Origin: Nemopilema nomurai | Taxonomy: Eukaryota > Cnidaria > Scyphozoa > Rhizostomeae > Rhizostomatidae | Direction: 5' to 3' | DNA length: 64,000 nt | NCBI GenBank assembly: GCA_003864495.1 | Contig: ML133456.1 | Coordinates: forward strand, 1,117,255-1,181,254 | Part shown: in pieces, positions 46,124 through 59,100 of the stretch | How the letters are laid out: every line of letters begins with the position of its first letter | How positions within the stretch are numbered: position 1 is the stretch's first letter | Program-made: the position numbers and the translations under genes | Notes under the pieces: model-generated | Database searches by the model: none | What the model was told of the DNA's origin: nothing | What the model saw: only the letters and a program-made list of their open reading frames with translations

Positions 46124-47545
46124 ATGGTTCTCGGTTGGTTCGGCTACGACTGGTGGAGTGGAACTGAAGCTGAAAGCCAAAAGAATGACGGTGTATCAGA
46201 GCAGGAAAGAGACCGTTGGATATGGGTAGACAATGAAGAGGATCAACTAAGTCAAGATGATTTGGAGTTTTTCGAAAAGAAAAGGTTGGTTTGTTCGCAA
46301 TTGAAGTCGTATGCAGATGTTGTAAAGTCCTCGTTCGAAAGATGTAAAAGCGGAGAACCCATCAAAGATAGACAGAGAAAGACTATGACAAGAAGGGAAA
46401 AAGGAAAGGAAACCAATGATGAATGTGTCATTCCGCGAAATTCGTTCTATTGTGCAAATAACGTAACAAAAAGCAAAATACGGGTGGAGCGCAAGAGAAA
46501 GCGTGAAGGGAGATATTCTCCATTTTCAAAGATTGCTAAGATTATAAACATAGAAAAGTCTAACATAGTGAATGAAATTTTTCATAGACAAGTCTTTCCG
46601 GCGAAGGAAATAACGTTAGGACTTCAAATGTCTCGCATATTCAACACGACTCATGATACTGTTGAGACAAAAATGCCTGTAGTTGCTGGGTGTGATTGGA
46701 AAATTGTCAAAAGAAGAAGGAAGCAAAGAATGTACCTTGTAGGATTTCAGAAGACCAGCAGACTGGTGGTAGATGTAAGCTCCAATGGCTCCATTGACTT
46801 ACTGAGGATGCGAGGAGAAAGTTTAGTGATGGAATCAAAAAAATTGGTTGATTTATGTACGGTAGTTGATGATGTTAAGCCACGGAGATCACGCCAAGAA
46901 TCATCCTTGAAAAGTTTAGTCAAGAATGGGGCTACAAAGCAAAAAGAACATCGATTAGATACGAAATGTAAAGCTAAGCCCGGCAAAACTCGCAAGCAAG
47001 CAACATGGAAAATAGTCCCAAAGAATGACATTACGGGTAACATCGACATTTCGAGCATCCCTGAAAACTTGATGACATTAAAGTATATACTTGGCATCGT
47101 TAAGCGACCACTGTCCATCAAGTGTACCAGAAGTGACGTCAGAGAAGACACTTCCCAGTCTATTTTTGAAGGACTCAGGTTTATGGAGCAAGTGTTTTTC
47201 AGTTTTGTGGGTATCGCGTTTTCTGTGACAATAAAAGAAATGTCAGTTCGTGACGCGACCAGCTTTGACTATAATGAAGACAGCGGAAAATCAAAAGGCA
47301 ACCTTAAGCGATTGAAGAAAATGGCCACGGAGGTGAAAAATCGTAGAACAGGGAAACATAGAAATATCTGTAATGAGAAATCATTGGCTCAGTCAAAAAT
47401 GAAGAGTAAATTGAAAAGAAATATCAACAAGAAGGATATTTGGAAGAATACAAACATTGTATGCAGAAAAGACAACAACAAAAAGAAGAGCAGAAATTTC
47501 ACACCGCAGAAGTTCAGCGGGCGAGCCGGGGCTAGAGCATGCTAA
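46124..47545 (+). CDS. Intronless basic protein of unknown function (473 aa) with a LIR-like motif
   Basis: A 473-codon uninterrupted frame, far longer than chance in AT-rich DNA. The N-terminus MVLGWFGYDWWSG is rich in Trp; an acidic stretch with RDRWIWVDNEED follows (W32-x-x-V35). Most of the rest is Lys/Arg-rich with nuclear-localisation-like runs (VERKRKRE, KIVKRRRKQR, NKKDIWKNTN, KKKSRNF). The acidic W-x-x-V resembles an LC3-interacting region and, with the aromatic start, recalls TP53INP proteins (EWILVD); this is inference and the remainder is not similar by eye. A poly(A) signal AATAAA lies at 47730-47735. It is unusual here in having no intron, so an old retrocopy or domesticated element is possible. 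Confidence 0.7.
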   Translation: MVLGWFGYDWWSGTEAESQKNDGVSEQERDRWIWVDNEEDQLSQDDLEFFEKKRLVCSQLKSYADVVKSSFERCKSGEPIKDRQRKTMTRREKGKETNDECVIPRNSFYCANNVTKSKIRVERKRKREGRYSPFSKIAKIINIEKSNIVNEIFHRQVFPAKEITLGLQMSRIFNTTHDTVETKMPVVAGCDWKIVKRRRKQRMYLVGFQKTSRLVVDVSSNGSIDLLRMRGESLVMESKKLVDLCTVVDDVKPRRSRQESSLKSLVKNGATKQKEHRLDTKCKAKPGKTRKQATWKIVPKNDITGNIDISSIPENLMTLKYILGIVKRPLSIKCTRSDVREDTSQSIFEGLRFMEQVFFSFVGIAFSVTIKEMSVRDATSFDYNEDSGKSKGNLKRLKKMATEVKNRRTGKHRNICNEKSLAQSKMKSKLKRNINKKDIWKNTNIVCRKDNNKKKSRNFTPQKFSGRAGARAC

Positions 47546-47729
47546 GAATAGGAACTGGATTTTGCCATGACGTAATTATATCATCAACCGGAATAATAAC
47601 TTCAGATATTCTATGAAACGTTTGCAGAAAATTGACACAAAATCTCACTAAATCGACTTTATGAACGAATAGGTTTAACACGTAGGTTATTTGCGCACAA
47701 ATTTCTTCATCAAATATTTGCTAGAACAT

Positions 47730-47735
47730 AATAAA
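47730..47735 (+). terminator. Poly(A) signal AATAAA
   Basis: About 185 bp after the stop of the intronless gene. Confidence 0.5.
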
Positions 47736-48295
47736 AATACATGAAAAAAAACTCACATAATGCAGACACACAAGCTAAAATTACATTGGACAAGCATATA
47801 AGGCATTTGCCTCGTTAGTTACTAAGGATACCTTGTGATTCTGTGTACTTCTTTCTATGTTAAAATGTGAAAACGTATATTATCATTGTTTCATCACTTA
47901 TAACTACCAAAATGGCTTAATTCTGATTCTTTAAAAATCTATCATAAAATATACAGAGAGCACACGACATTAGCAACGTTAGACTAGTAACTTTACAAAT
48001 TTCACATCACCATGCAAAAAAAGCATTGTCGTAGCAAGGAGGTTGTTATCCAAAACAGAATTTAACTCTAACAGAGATTTACTAGAAGCAAGTTATGAAT
48101 GAAATCAAACATACTTTTGCACAATTAAAGCATTTTCAGCATTTACTCGGTTGCGAATTACGCTAATGCTGAACAAAAGTTCAATTAAAATCATAAAGCT
48201 GCTTATCCTTTGCTTCAAAATGTCACAACACGTCAGAGTTAATATAATTTTTACTAACATCACTTGACAATTGCAAGAGTTGAAAATAATAATAC

Positions 48296-51200
48296 TCAAC
48301 CAATATTATCTTCAGTTGAAGAATCATAATTATTGTCTTCGTTAAGCTCTACAAGCCCTAACTTTATTCTCAGTTCATTTTCTCGATTTTCCAATTCTAA
48401 CAGTTCCCCAATCAGTGCTTGATGCTTAAGCTTTAGCTTTCCATAGTAGGGACGATCTTGCAGCCTCTCTATTGCCCATGAGAACCAGGATTGTTGCTTC
48501 TAGAAAATAAGTGCCAAAAGACTGAATGTACCCGGTCTGAGTAACAGCAGTAACAGGTCAATAATTATTAGAGCAAGTATCAGGTTTATAAGTGATGGCT
48601 GGAAAATGCAGTAGACGATAGTGCACAATTAGTTTTCATAGCCTCAAAACACAACTATAGAACTATCCCACCACAGTGGGATATTTAGCAGCTGCTGTCC
48701 TGTAGCAAATTGCATTCAATAAAAATCTATGTAAACAATCAAAGACATACAATGGATAGGTAGTATTATTTGCCATACTGTAAAATATTGCTATGCATAT
48801 CTTGACTCTAGTCTTTAAACATTTCAAAATCTTTACTGTTGCAATATTAGCTACCGATTGTGTACCTTTCGAATTAAATGTTGTTCTTCCTCATCCATTG
48901 CTTCCCATTCTAGGTCAACCAATTCAGGGTATTTCAACAAGATAGCCTTTTGTAATTTCCACCTGTAAATTCTGTCACTAATAAACTGTCCTGTAAAACA
49001 ATAACTACCTGGTAATATATGTGGATACTTGAAAAATGTTCAAGTAAAAAGTAGTTCATTGTGGCAGAATAATAAGATTTTGCTAAGATTAGAACTAGAT
49101 ATTGAATTTATGAACAAACTTTTTAACAGTACCAAATAAACACTCCTTCTTGGAAACACTCCTATTTCAAAATGGTAATTTCAAATTCTCTCTATCTCTT
49201 GGTGTATTTAGAATGTGATATATCAACATTCATGGTCTCAGTCATATCAACATTCAACCCAATACATTAAAACTGGCAGATATGAGAAGTTTTGTCTTTT
49301 AAAAAATACATGAATATCAATAAAAGCCTTCAAAATTCATGAACAGCCTCTAATTATACTAAAAAAATTTCTTATAGCAAGCAAAGAGAGCAAAATGCAT
49401 TCTTTATTAGCTGACCTGTAGCTGATAAGCTGCCAGTTCCAACAGATGCAAGCAAATATTTTATGGGATGGTTTGCTGAAAACAAATTCAGGCATATGAA
49501 GTCACACACATAGAGTCATACACATTTAGAAAAACTGTAATGCTGGCATAGTTACAAAGAAGAGGAAAAGTAGATTGCAACCTTACTAACTTTAGAGATT
49601 AATGTTACAGCTTTATAAGCAGATAATGGTAAAATTTTCTGATTGAACTTAAACTTTTGCAGAAAGATTAAAATACCAAACAAGATTGGAAAACACTCAG
49701 CTATCATGCTTGACCATAGTTGGCCCATGTGACACTGCCATGGTATATGTTTGCGGGCTTTCGTGGGAAGGGCCCTGGTGCACACCTGCTGCTTTCCAGG
49801 TGTGCAAAATATCACACGCCTTCATTTATTTTGAAAGCAGAAATTTTTGATGATTTGTTTTGTGGGTTTGTGTTGAAATCAATTTTCAGGCAACTTCAAA
49901 AAGGGTTTTGGATTAAATATCAATTTCCAGAATATTCATAGTGCTAATCTATTTTTGATTTTACCAAACCTCTTGACCCCTCTTGACCGCAGTATTTCCA
50001 AAAAAGTCAATTTTTCCATAAAAAGAGACAGATTGGCAAAGTAGTAACCAAAACGTTGACACTCTTGATATGCAAACTTCTTCATCCGAGGACACAAGTG
50101 ATAGCAATGACAGCTCATTTTAAAACATTATAAAACTTTGGTTGATATTAATTGTCTTTTGTTGATATCTTGATCAAGTTCAGTTCTTATTTTTGTGAAA
50201 ACTTGAGCAGTTATCAATCATATTGATGGAATCATTGTCCTTTTTGCAACTCCTGCGTAGACCTACCATAATTACCTAGATTTTTCCAAAGAATTAGTGT
50301 CACACACAACCACACGCCACCATATGCCTGGATCATGTCAGGCATGTGGTGGTTAGCACGCCTGCTATAATTTTCCCACAAAAGCCTGGTTTGGATATAT
50401 TCTCAAATTATTATTATTATTATTATATTATTTTTTATTATTTTTATTATATGGCAAAATTCAATCAGTTTAAAAGATTTTAATTCTGTTAACTTAGGGT
50501 CAGTAAGTGCGGTTCAGGGTTCATAAGAGTGAGCATGGACATACAATCTTGCATAAGGAAATATTATCATCAAACTTACACCAGGCAGATCCAACAAGGA
50601 ATCCTGTAATGGCACCAACAGTAAACATCTCTATAAACCTAAGTTTTTTACTTTTTCCAATTTGCTTTTTAACAATTTCACTTGATATAACAACTTCTTT
50701 CATCCCTAGAACAGAATAAATCTTCAAAGCTGTTGTCATCACATTCATGCATGGGACTGTAGAACTACATAATGGCTAGATCTGCTGTCTTCAGCTAAGG
50801 TTTTAATATGCATCAGGTGTAGAAATGAGAAACCTATGCAAAAAGATCTAAACTTATCATTAAAACAAGAAAATTCTCTTTTTCTGAGAACATTAAACCA
50901 TCATCAGTGTCATTTTTAGGAGTCACAATCAGGCAAAAGCTTAACTGATAGTGATAAAGAGATGGATTTACTATCAAATCACAAAATAGTTAATAGATAA
51001 ATGATTCTGGTGATTTTGACTAGTAAAATATTGAACAAAGATTTTGTTGGCGGCTGATAGATGAACAGTCTCTGTGGATTGGGTTCATTATTATCTGATT
51101 CTCCTTTTTATAGCATTCAAATTTGTTTTGCAGCCTATTTGTGAAGGTTAAGCATACTTTTATCAATTGTTTTCCTCTAAATAACATCTACTCCTTTTCA

Positions 51201-52487
51201 AAGTTATTCATGACTTAGAAAATCATTTGGAGCACAAAACAGCCTGTGACAACAACTAAACTAAATAGAACAGAGTATAAATAAAAAGAAAATACCTAGA
51301 AAAGTTCCAGATATAATGAAGAAAGTTGCACTGCCTTTTAAAGCAGAAGGAAGAATTTTTCCTTTCTTGCTATAGCCATAGAGAGCACCTAATACACAAC
51401 CAGTCCCTCCTGTAACAGTAAAGCAATGCATCATTCAAAGATTCATCTGCAATGTAACATCCACAACAAGATGTAAATTTAAAAAATCATTAATAACAAC
51501 AAGAAATAATTAAAACTTTAGCCAAACTGGCTAATGCAATATAAAGGACTTTAACTAACTATATACAATTAAATACATTGTGTATCTAACAATGGATCAA
51601 AACATATTCTGATATTAGACTGAAATAAAGAAAAACTTTTACAGCTTTTCCAGAAAACCAGAGGGATCTGATATAAACCATAACCAAAGTGCTGATTCAA
51701 CAAGTAAGGCATATTTATTGTATATGGAAATAGAGGAAAAAAGAATAAAATAAAAGCTTAGAAGTATAGAAATGATTCCACTTAAAATTTAAATTCAAAG
51801 TCAAAAGACGAAATCTGCTTAAAAGCTTGGAAGCTTACCAGCTACAGCTGCATATCCAATAATCTTTTGTAGCTTTGTTGGTTCATTCTTAACATATTTA
51901 TACATTAGTCCTGCTGATGCACCAAAAAGAGCTAGGAAACAATTTTATATCCAGTTATACATCATACATACATCCAGTTATTGTTTCTTTATACATCCAT
52001 AGTAAATTGATATGTGAGAATATACAGGAAAATAAAACAGAAAAGGTATTTGATCAACCAATTTGATTTTTTATTACGTAACCTGAAGCATGTGTTTATT
52101 TTAGAGTTAGCACGATACCTTACCCTTCTTTTCGGTCTAAAAAAAGTTTTTTCACTATTAAAGCTTCATGCATAAATGATACAATAAAAAACTTGTGGAA
52201 GCCTTGAAATAAAAATATCATATTCAATTCACTGGTTAAGGGAGCGTACTTTTCTTTTTGAGTATCTATTTAGTAGATGAAACTTTTAATCTCAGTTGAG
52301 AAAGGAGAGAACAAGAGCTTTGAGAGGGGGGCGACTGGCGGAGGATACTTCGATTTTTTCTTTAATTAGGACCACAAATATGGACAAGAAAAATTTAAAG
52401 ACAGCTACAATTTAAAAGCATGCATCTACCTGATAGATAACAATTTTTGAGAAATTTTCGTCCACGAAGCTGCCTGATTGTAGCCAT
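48296..52487 (-). CDS. Unrecognised membrane protein with Gly-rich helices (7 exons, 259 aa)
   Basis: Exons: 52487-52430, 51931-51839, 51409-51296, 50705-50580, 49475-49416, 48990-48866, 48499-48296; total 780 bp, all borders AG/GT and phases consistent. The start MATIRQLRGRKFLKN is basic. Glycine/small-residue hydrophobic stretches follow (ALFGASAGLMYKY; IIGYAAVAGGTGCVLGALYG; GSATFFIISGTFLG; MFTVGAITGFLVGSAW; YLLASVGTGSLSATG), spaced by basic loops. A soluble charged C-terminus follows (ILLKYPELVDLEWEAMDEEE; ELLELENRENELRIKL). The helix pattern recalls Tim17/22-type or other mitochondrial inner-membrane proteins, but I do not recognise the family. It is transcribed divergently from the ankyrin gene across 364 bp. 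Confidence 0.82.
50406..50450. repeat. ATT microsatellite
   Basis: Imperfect (ATT)n run in an intron of the membrane-protein gene. Confidence 0.8.
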
Positions 52488-52851
52488 GTCTTTGTAACTA
52501 TTATTTAGCTACCTTTCATTTTAGCCCCTCATGGATCCTCTTCGAATCGAGGCTGCAAGAGAACGCTTGTGGCCAAGAGGCTAGGGGCCCGGTAAAGAAA
52601 CAGCTGCTCAAAATCTTTTAAATCATTATTTTAAGTAGCTGTCCCTCTACATATGCCCTAGGGTCAAATTTTTCTCAATTTTTTTCGCTTCGTATTTGAA
52701 TCCTTCCTTAAAATATACAAACACTGTCTGACAAACAAGCATTGTCTCGCAAAGGTTCATTTTCTCACTCGGTTGCCAACAGCAACAACACACTGATGAT
52801 TCTATCAATATTCAATATGGCGTCCAACCAATTTGAAGGATACGCGTAATC
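52488..52851. promoter_or_regulatory. Bidirectional promoter region (head-to-head genes)
   Basis: Only 364 bp separate the start codons of the minus-strand membrane-protein gene and the plus-strand ankyrin gene, so both 5' UTRs and promoters must share it. No TATA box was obvious. Confidence 0.6.
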
Positions 52852-55800
52852 ATGGAGTCGAGCAAGAATGCAGTCATGTTAAGTATTCAAGATCGATTAA
52901 GATCAATGGACATGAAAAAGCCAATTTTATCAACTTTGGCGCAAAAGGGCGACGACGAGGTAAAATGCAAGGCAATAAAACGAAGACTGCTCGACACTTT
53001 AAACCTGTTAAATAGCTTTTTTAACAGACTATTCTATAGATCTACTGGATTCTAGCTGCAGAAACTATATTTAAGGAAGAGTTAGATATCGGCAAGTTGC
53101 TAAATCAAAACATTGCAATGCATGCATGGGCTACAAAAACGGAAGGATCCTTAATTTTTATTCTGATATCGTTTGGATGGATCGTGGAGCTACGTGTTGC
53201 GATGATAACGAATAAAAAGCATTGACAAGGATAACTTTAAATGAAGCTGGTTGGATTAAAGGGCTGTTTCATATAACTTACACTTCCTGCTTTGCCAAAA
53301 TGCGTTTAAGTAGAAGACTTAACGATAAATTATCTAAATAAAGAAGTCTCACACTATTATCTGATTTTGAGCCCCCTTGGACTTCTTGATCATTAATCAG
53401 AAGTGCAACTAAATTTACATTTTCATCACTAAGATGGAATGCAACTATCGAGCCAATGAGAAATCTTCAGTTGGATATTATGTGTTGGTTATTTATACAC
53501 CTTTTACACTTAATCATCCAATTCTACCCAGAGATTGCATTAAAATAGCTTTCAGTTACTCCCTACCAAGAAACTTTGCTCTGACACTTGCCTTATAGTT
53601 GGTGGAGCAGTTCTTGACTGAAAATATAAACCTTGGCATCGAAGCAAGTGAAACCAATCAGGGCCAGCTATACATTGGTATGTAAGCTGTATCTAGACTA
53701 AGAGAAATAAATACAATAATAATGATTAAAAATGTGAAGTTTCTGCATCTTTATTCAAGAGTATCTTTGGAAGAATTAACTGTTACAATTATATCAGTTT
53801 TCCTAGGAATGTTATTCTATCTGTAAAGTCTTTGCTTCCAAAATTTGAGGAGTGAATGAGTAGGTACTCAAAATGCTCAAAGCATTCAACAGTATAGACA
53901 TTGAAATCTGCTATCAGATTCACACACTTTGAAGAAAGAAAAGTGCTCAAATTTTCAATGGACCTAGTCTACTGTAGGTGCTTGGGCTATTGATTAATAA
54001 GCAGATTGTTTGTGTTTTTTTCTGTTTTTGTCTGCAACAATTTTCTCTTTTAAGTTTATACTTTCATGGGAAAGTGTAGTGTGGATGCCGTTTGAAATCT
54101 CAAAGTATCAAATTCCAGTCAAATCTATTGACTGCTTTTTTCCTTTTTTCTTATATATTTTTCAATATCTAATGTTAGCTTCATTCTGGGGACTCCATGA
54201 TGTTATCAAAGAGCTGCTGCTGAGTGGAGCAGGTTAGCTTTCTGCTAGTAATAATAATAAACTGAATTGATAATCTGGCAGCAGTAAAGAAAGCAAAAGT
54301 AGATGGCTAAATAATTATAGGTGAAATGAAGCTATTGGCTAGAGATTTCCCATTCTGAAATTTAGTAACACAACATCAGATTTAAACCAATGCACCCCCA
54401 TGTTGCTTTCCGGCATTACCTAGTTTTCATTTTCTCTCACCTTTTTTGTGTGTATATATCTAGAATGCATGTAAATGTTTGTAAATATAGGGTCTTGAAT
54501 AAAGGAAAACCAAATTTGTAGGAAGTGAACAGTCTCCAAAATTCCCCATGGTGTTTAACTTCTGATTAGTTTTCTGGGATTCAAAAAGCCATTTGTCTCA
54601 AAGCAGGTAATACAGGATTTTTTGGTATTTCAATTGGAAGTTTTACCTTCAACCTAGATTTTAGATTCAAAGGTATCAGTCAATACAAAATCTTACAATG
54701 AGAGCAATAATTGCTTTTATCTGGTCAACACTAATTGTGAAATTTATCAAGAACTTCTTATGCTTGTTTTGAATTCTGTTGAAACTATCTAGCACTTATG
54801 GTACAAACTGGATTGGATAAATGGAGCATTTTGTGAGCTTTGTTTGGGTGCAAAGTTCTAGTCTGGAGTTTTTGGCTCAAAGAATTTGATTGGTGCTCAA
54901 ATTTTGACTGATGCTCAAATTTTGACTGATGCCAGTCCACTTTTCAATTTTCTGCAGATCCAAATCTACAAAATGAGGATACAAAATGGACTCCACTTCA
55001 TGCTGCAGCCTTTCAAGAACATGGAAAGGTATAATCTGTTATCTTATTAATTTGCTTGTATATGCTCATCAGTAAAATGTCTATTGATACAGGGATCCAT
55101 TAACCTCCATTCTTATTTCTCATTAGCCTTCTCCTACTATTAAAGAGTGCTTTTGAAGAGTGTCTCCCTTTTCTTAGCTAACTTGATTACATGTTTGTCT
55201 TTGCTAATAAAAAGAACACATTTGCAGTTTGAAAATTGTACTTTTACTCTGCAATCCCAGGTAATCATGATTTTGCTGGATGCTGGTGCCGACCCAAATG
55301 CAGAAGATCTTTTTGCCAGGTTAAAACAATATTGAGATTGCTTCTTGTATAATGTTTGTTCGGTTTCATCAATGGAATGGTGGTTTAAACACAAGACTTT
55401 TGGACATCTATGATTTGTTTGCAAAAGTCTTGATGATAGTAAGCTATTTCAGAATAACTGTGCAGTAAGGTCTTGCCTTCCAATATTGATTCCAAAAGTA
55501 GAGTCACTTGTTCAACCTTTAGACTTTCCACTAAACTCAAGTAAAGAGCATTGTGCATAACAGCTATTCACAACAGGCGCATCTCAGCTTGCACTATAAA
55601 AAATTTCAGGTCACATTGACCAGACCCAATAGCAATCCTATTTAGTATCCTAGTAAAATTGAGCAGTTATGATAATTTTTACGTATGTTTTTGTTGTCAT
55701 TTGTTTCGAAGCTTAAGTGAATAATGCAAAAGATTTTTATGTGCCAGAGAATGATGTTTTTTTCTTGTTGAATGCATTTTTAGAACATTTGCAGTCACAA

Positions 55801-56136
55801 GAGTTGTATGATTTTGGTTTAAAGTAGCTTTTCATCCCTCTGCTAGGACACCCAAAGATTTTGCCTCAGCATCAGATAAAGTTTGGTCATTTTTTGCAGG
55901 TATCATTTTCATTTAAATACAAACCACATCTGTCATATTTGTGAATTGAACCCATCATCTATATTTATATTTCTGCCTTGTTAATGTTTTCTTTGATGTT
56001 TGTTTGATCTTTAATGTTTGGTCAACGTCTATGGACGATCCGAGCAACAGCTGTTTTGTTTAACGTGCAGAGAACATAGAATACAACAATACAATGGTGA
56101 ATACATCGTCCTCTCTCTCTCTCTCTCTCTCTCACG

Positions 56137-56169
<33 letters not shown>

Positions 56170-59100
56170 TCTCTCTCTCTCTCTCTCCCTCTCTCTCTCT
56201 CTCTCCCTCTCTCTCTCCCTCACTCTCTCTCTCTCTTTCTCGTCCTGGCGTTTTACAGTTTCCTAACTCACAACTGAGAAGTCCCTGATAATTGAGATTT
56301 GCTGAAAGATATAAGTTATAAATCACATCTACGATTGATCTGACCCGTGAGTTCCAGATGCCATGTAATAGCTTCTGATACTTTTCGTTCTAGCTAAAGG
56401 CTGCGAAAGAACGTCAAAGCAAGAATTGATTTCAAAGCGAATCCTTCAAAATGTAAGACTGTCAATGGCAAGATATTTGTTTAAGTGCTTTTGTTGACCT
56501 TCAATTTTTGTAGCGTGCAAGGTTTAAATTTGGTTTCCGATGAAGTTTTAAATTTAGTGGTATCCAGACTGGATTGATTTGCTTGTTTAACCTTTTTTAT
56601 GCTCTTTGTTGTTGCAGTTTCCTTGAAAAATGCTTTCCTTCAATGATACTTTTTCTCTCCAGGGTTCTGATGGCGTCAAATCACCACCTGGCTTCTCCCT
56701 AGAAAGGAAAAGTACAGCATCCTCTCTTGTAAGTTTTTCTTTCTTGTATTATTTCAATCGGAGCTGTCAACAGCTCATTTTCCGATGAAGTACTAACAAA
56801 GATGTTGCTTTGCGCCTGTTACGACCCTTCCAAGAAAGGGGGAACTTGTTTAACAATCTGGCCTTCAATGAGACCGTATTGTTAAGTACTCTACTTCTTT
56901 AGATCTGTTGATTATCAAAGGTACAACCTTAGCAATGCATTAATCTTCACGACAGGGTAGGAAACGATGTTGTGAAGTTTTTGCTTAAAGCAGAAATCAA
57001 TTCCTCCTTTTGAACTTTGATTATGATTTCACAAAAAAGCAGCAAGCAACATTTCACACCGTTTAGCACAAGTTCCTCCGTGCCCTAAAATCTATGTTCG
57101 GATGCTAGTTAGAAACCCGTAGAAACAAATACAAATAACAAGTACAAACAAGATTATATCACGTTAGGGAATGCTTCAGAATGTTCAGCTCACAAAAATT
57201 CCAATGTAGTAAGAAATGACTTATTCTTTTTCTATTCAATTACCATTTTCCTTTTTTTACCAAGCTTCATTTCGATGATGAGCAAATGCCCACCGACACT
57301 GAAGGTAAGTTTGTCTGTTCTTGAAAAGTAAAAGTAAAGCAAAAGGAAAGTTGATTTGTATAAATCATTTTTCTTGTTATTATTGTTGTTGTTGTAGTTG
57401 ATGTTGTTGTTGTCTATGACGAAATGATTACTTGCTGCTATTACTTGATGTAAAGGATCAAAAAATAGTTGTCCAAAGTTTTATGCGAAACTTTTCCAAA
57501 GATTCCACTGGCATATGTTGGCTCAAGTTGTTGTTTTCAATGTCACTTAAAAGGAATAGAAGCATAGATCAAGCCCTTTCTAAAAATTGACAGTACAGAG
57601 CCTGCGCAGTGTAGTCAGATTGTAACAGAGTACGTGAAGTCTATTCAAAGGCATATCGCGTGCAATCTACAGTCAAATTGACCACTTGAAATGGTAGATG
57701 GATACTTGTGATTGGTTGACCATGATTGACAGTTTGAGCTTGCTGGCTCAGAGCCATTTAAATATGCTTCAATTCCCTTTAATGTCCCTCCCTCCCCTTA
57801 GTAAGTCTGTTTTTGTAAGAGGGATGTTTTCTCTTTTTTGTGAGCTCGTCCTGCCGAAATCCATGTATGAATGCGAGCTATTTTTGCAAACTGCACTGAC
57901 CATCTCAGCAGTGCACCTTCGCAGGAGCATTATCAGCTTTGGTTTATTCTTTCTTGTCTGACGCCTGGAGTGTTTATTTTGAGGTTCATCACCATTGATC
58001 TTATGTGTCCAACCGTGGTCTCCTTAGGATGTTGAGGATACGGTCGATGCGATGGGGCTAGGCCGATGGGCCTAAGCCCCGAATAAGTAGCACACAAGAG
58101 AGACACTTCTTTGATGTTTTCTCTACGCACACAAATAACATGAACGGATGGTAACCAATAGAACAGCGCGAAGGTCAAAATGCATGTTGAACAACCGGAC
58201 TCGCACATGTGACTTTAACACGCAACTGAGATATCACGCAATCTACCTATCACACACGAAAGCCAACCGTTACACGGACAATGCTGAAACTGATATCGGT
58301 TGTCGAAAGGTGAAAATGGGACAGTCTCTTTTGTCTACCTATATGCATAAATGACAGTGCCCACAATTAATTGCTTACAGCATCCAAATGTTTGGTTACT
58401 TGTTGCTTGGTAATAGAATAAAAATAAGAAAATACACAAGAAACGGTCAGATACAATATCGGAAAGGTCGCAAAGCTAAGAGCAGCAACAATGTTAAGCG
58501 TGCACTCACATAAAATTGCATGAAAATTGACTTATCATCACCAAGTCCCTTTATCGTTGGGTTAATAACATCCAAACTGAGCCAGCATGATGACTCATTC
58601 CTCAAAAACAATTGCTAATATCATAATATAATGGCATTAGAGTTTTTCTTTTAATTTGTGCGCCTTAAAGTACGTAGTTTTTATACAAAGTTGTTTCAAT
58701 GACGACGCTTATGTTAATACTCACGCCTAGTAACCTCGAAATCAAATTAAATTTCCGAATCGTTTATGCGTAGAGTCACGTCAGTTTGTCAATATTATCA
58801 ATATAAACTGTGTTTCGTTGAATTACAAGGGCTCCGACCCAGGTTGGAAAGTGGAGGGGCCAAGGAAGATTTTAACAATCATAACAAAAGATATTTAGAA
58901 AAGCTCTATTGTTTTACAAAAAGGTGTGGGGGACATGGCCCCCCAGCCCCCCATCGTCGGAGGCCCTGAATTATGCACTTTTTCTCTAAATTACATTCGA
59001 TTTTGAAGTTCAGTGAACTGATAACTCAGGCCTAATTAGCTGCCAGGCTTTCAATTTTACGAATACTTCAATAAAGTCTGAACAACAGAGGCTTCAATGC

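Noticed and set aside
56018..56288. Ser-Leu and Arg-Glu repeat ORFs
   Set aside because: They are translations of a (TC)n microsatellite.
57933..58354. Possible retroelement or RNA gene around GGGCTAGGCCGATGGGCCTAA
   Set aside because: Short GC-rich palindromic bits only; no reverse transcriptase, LTR pair or tRNA-like fold could be supported.
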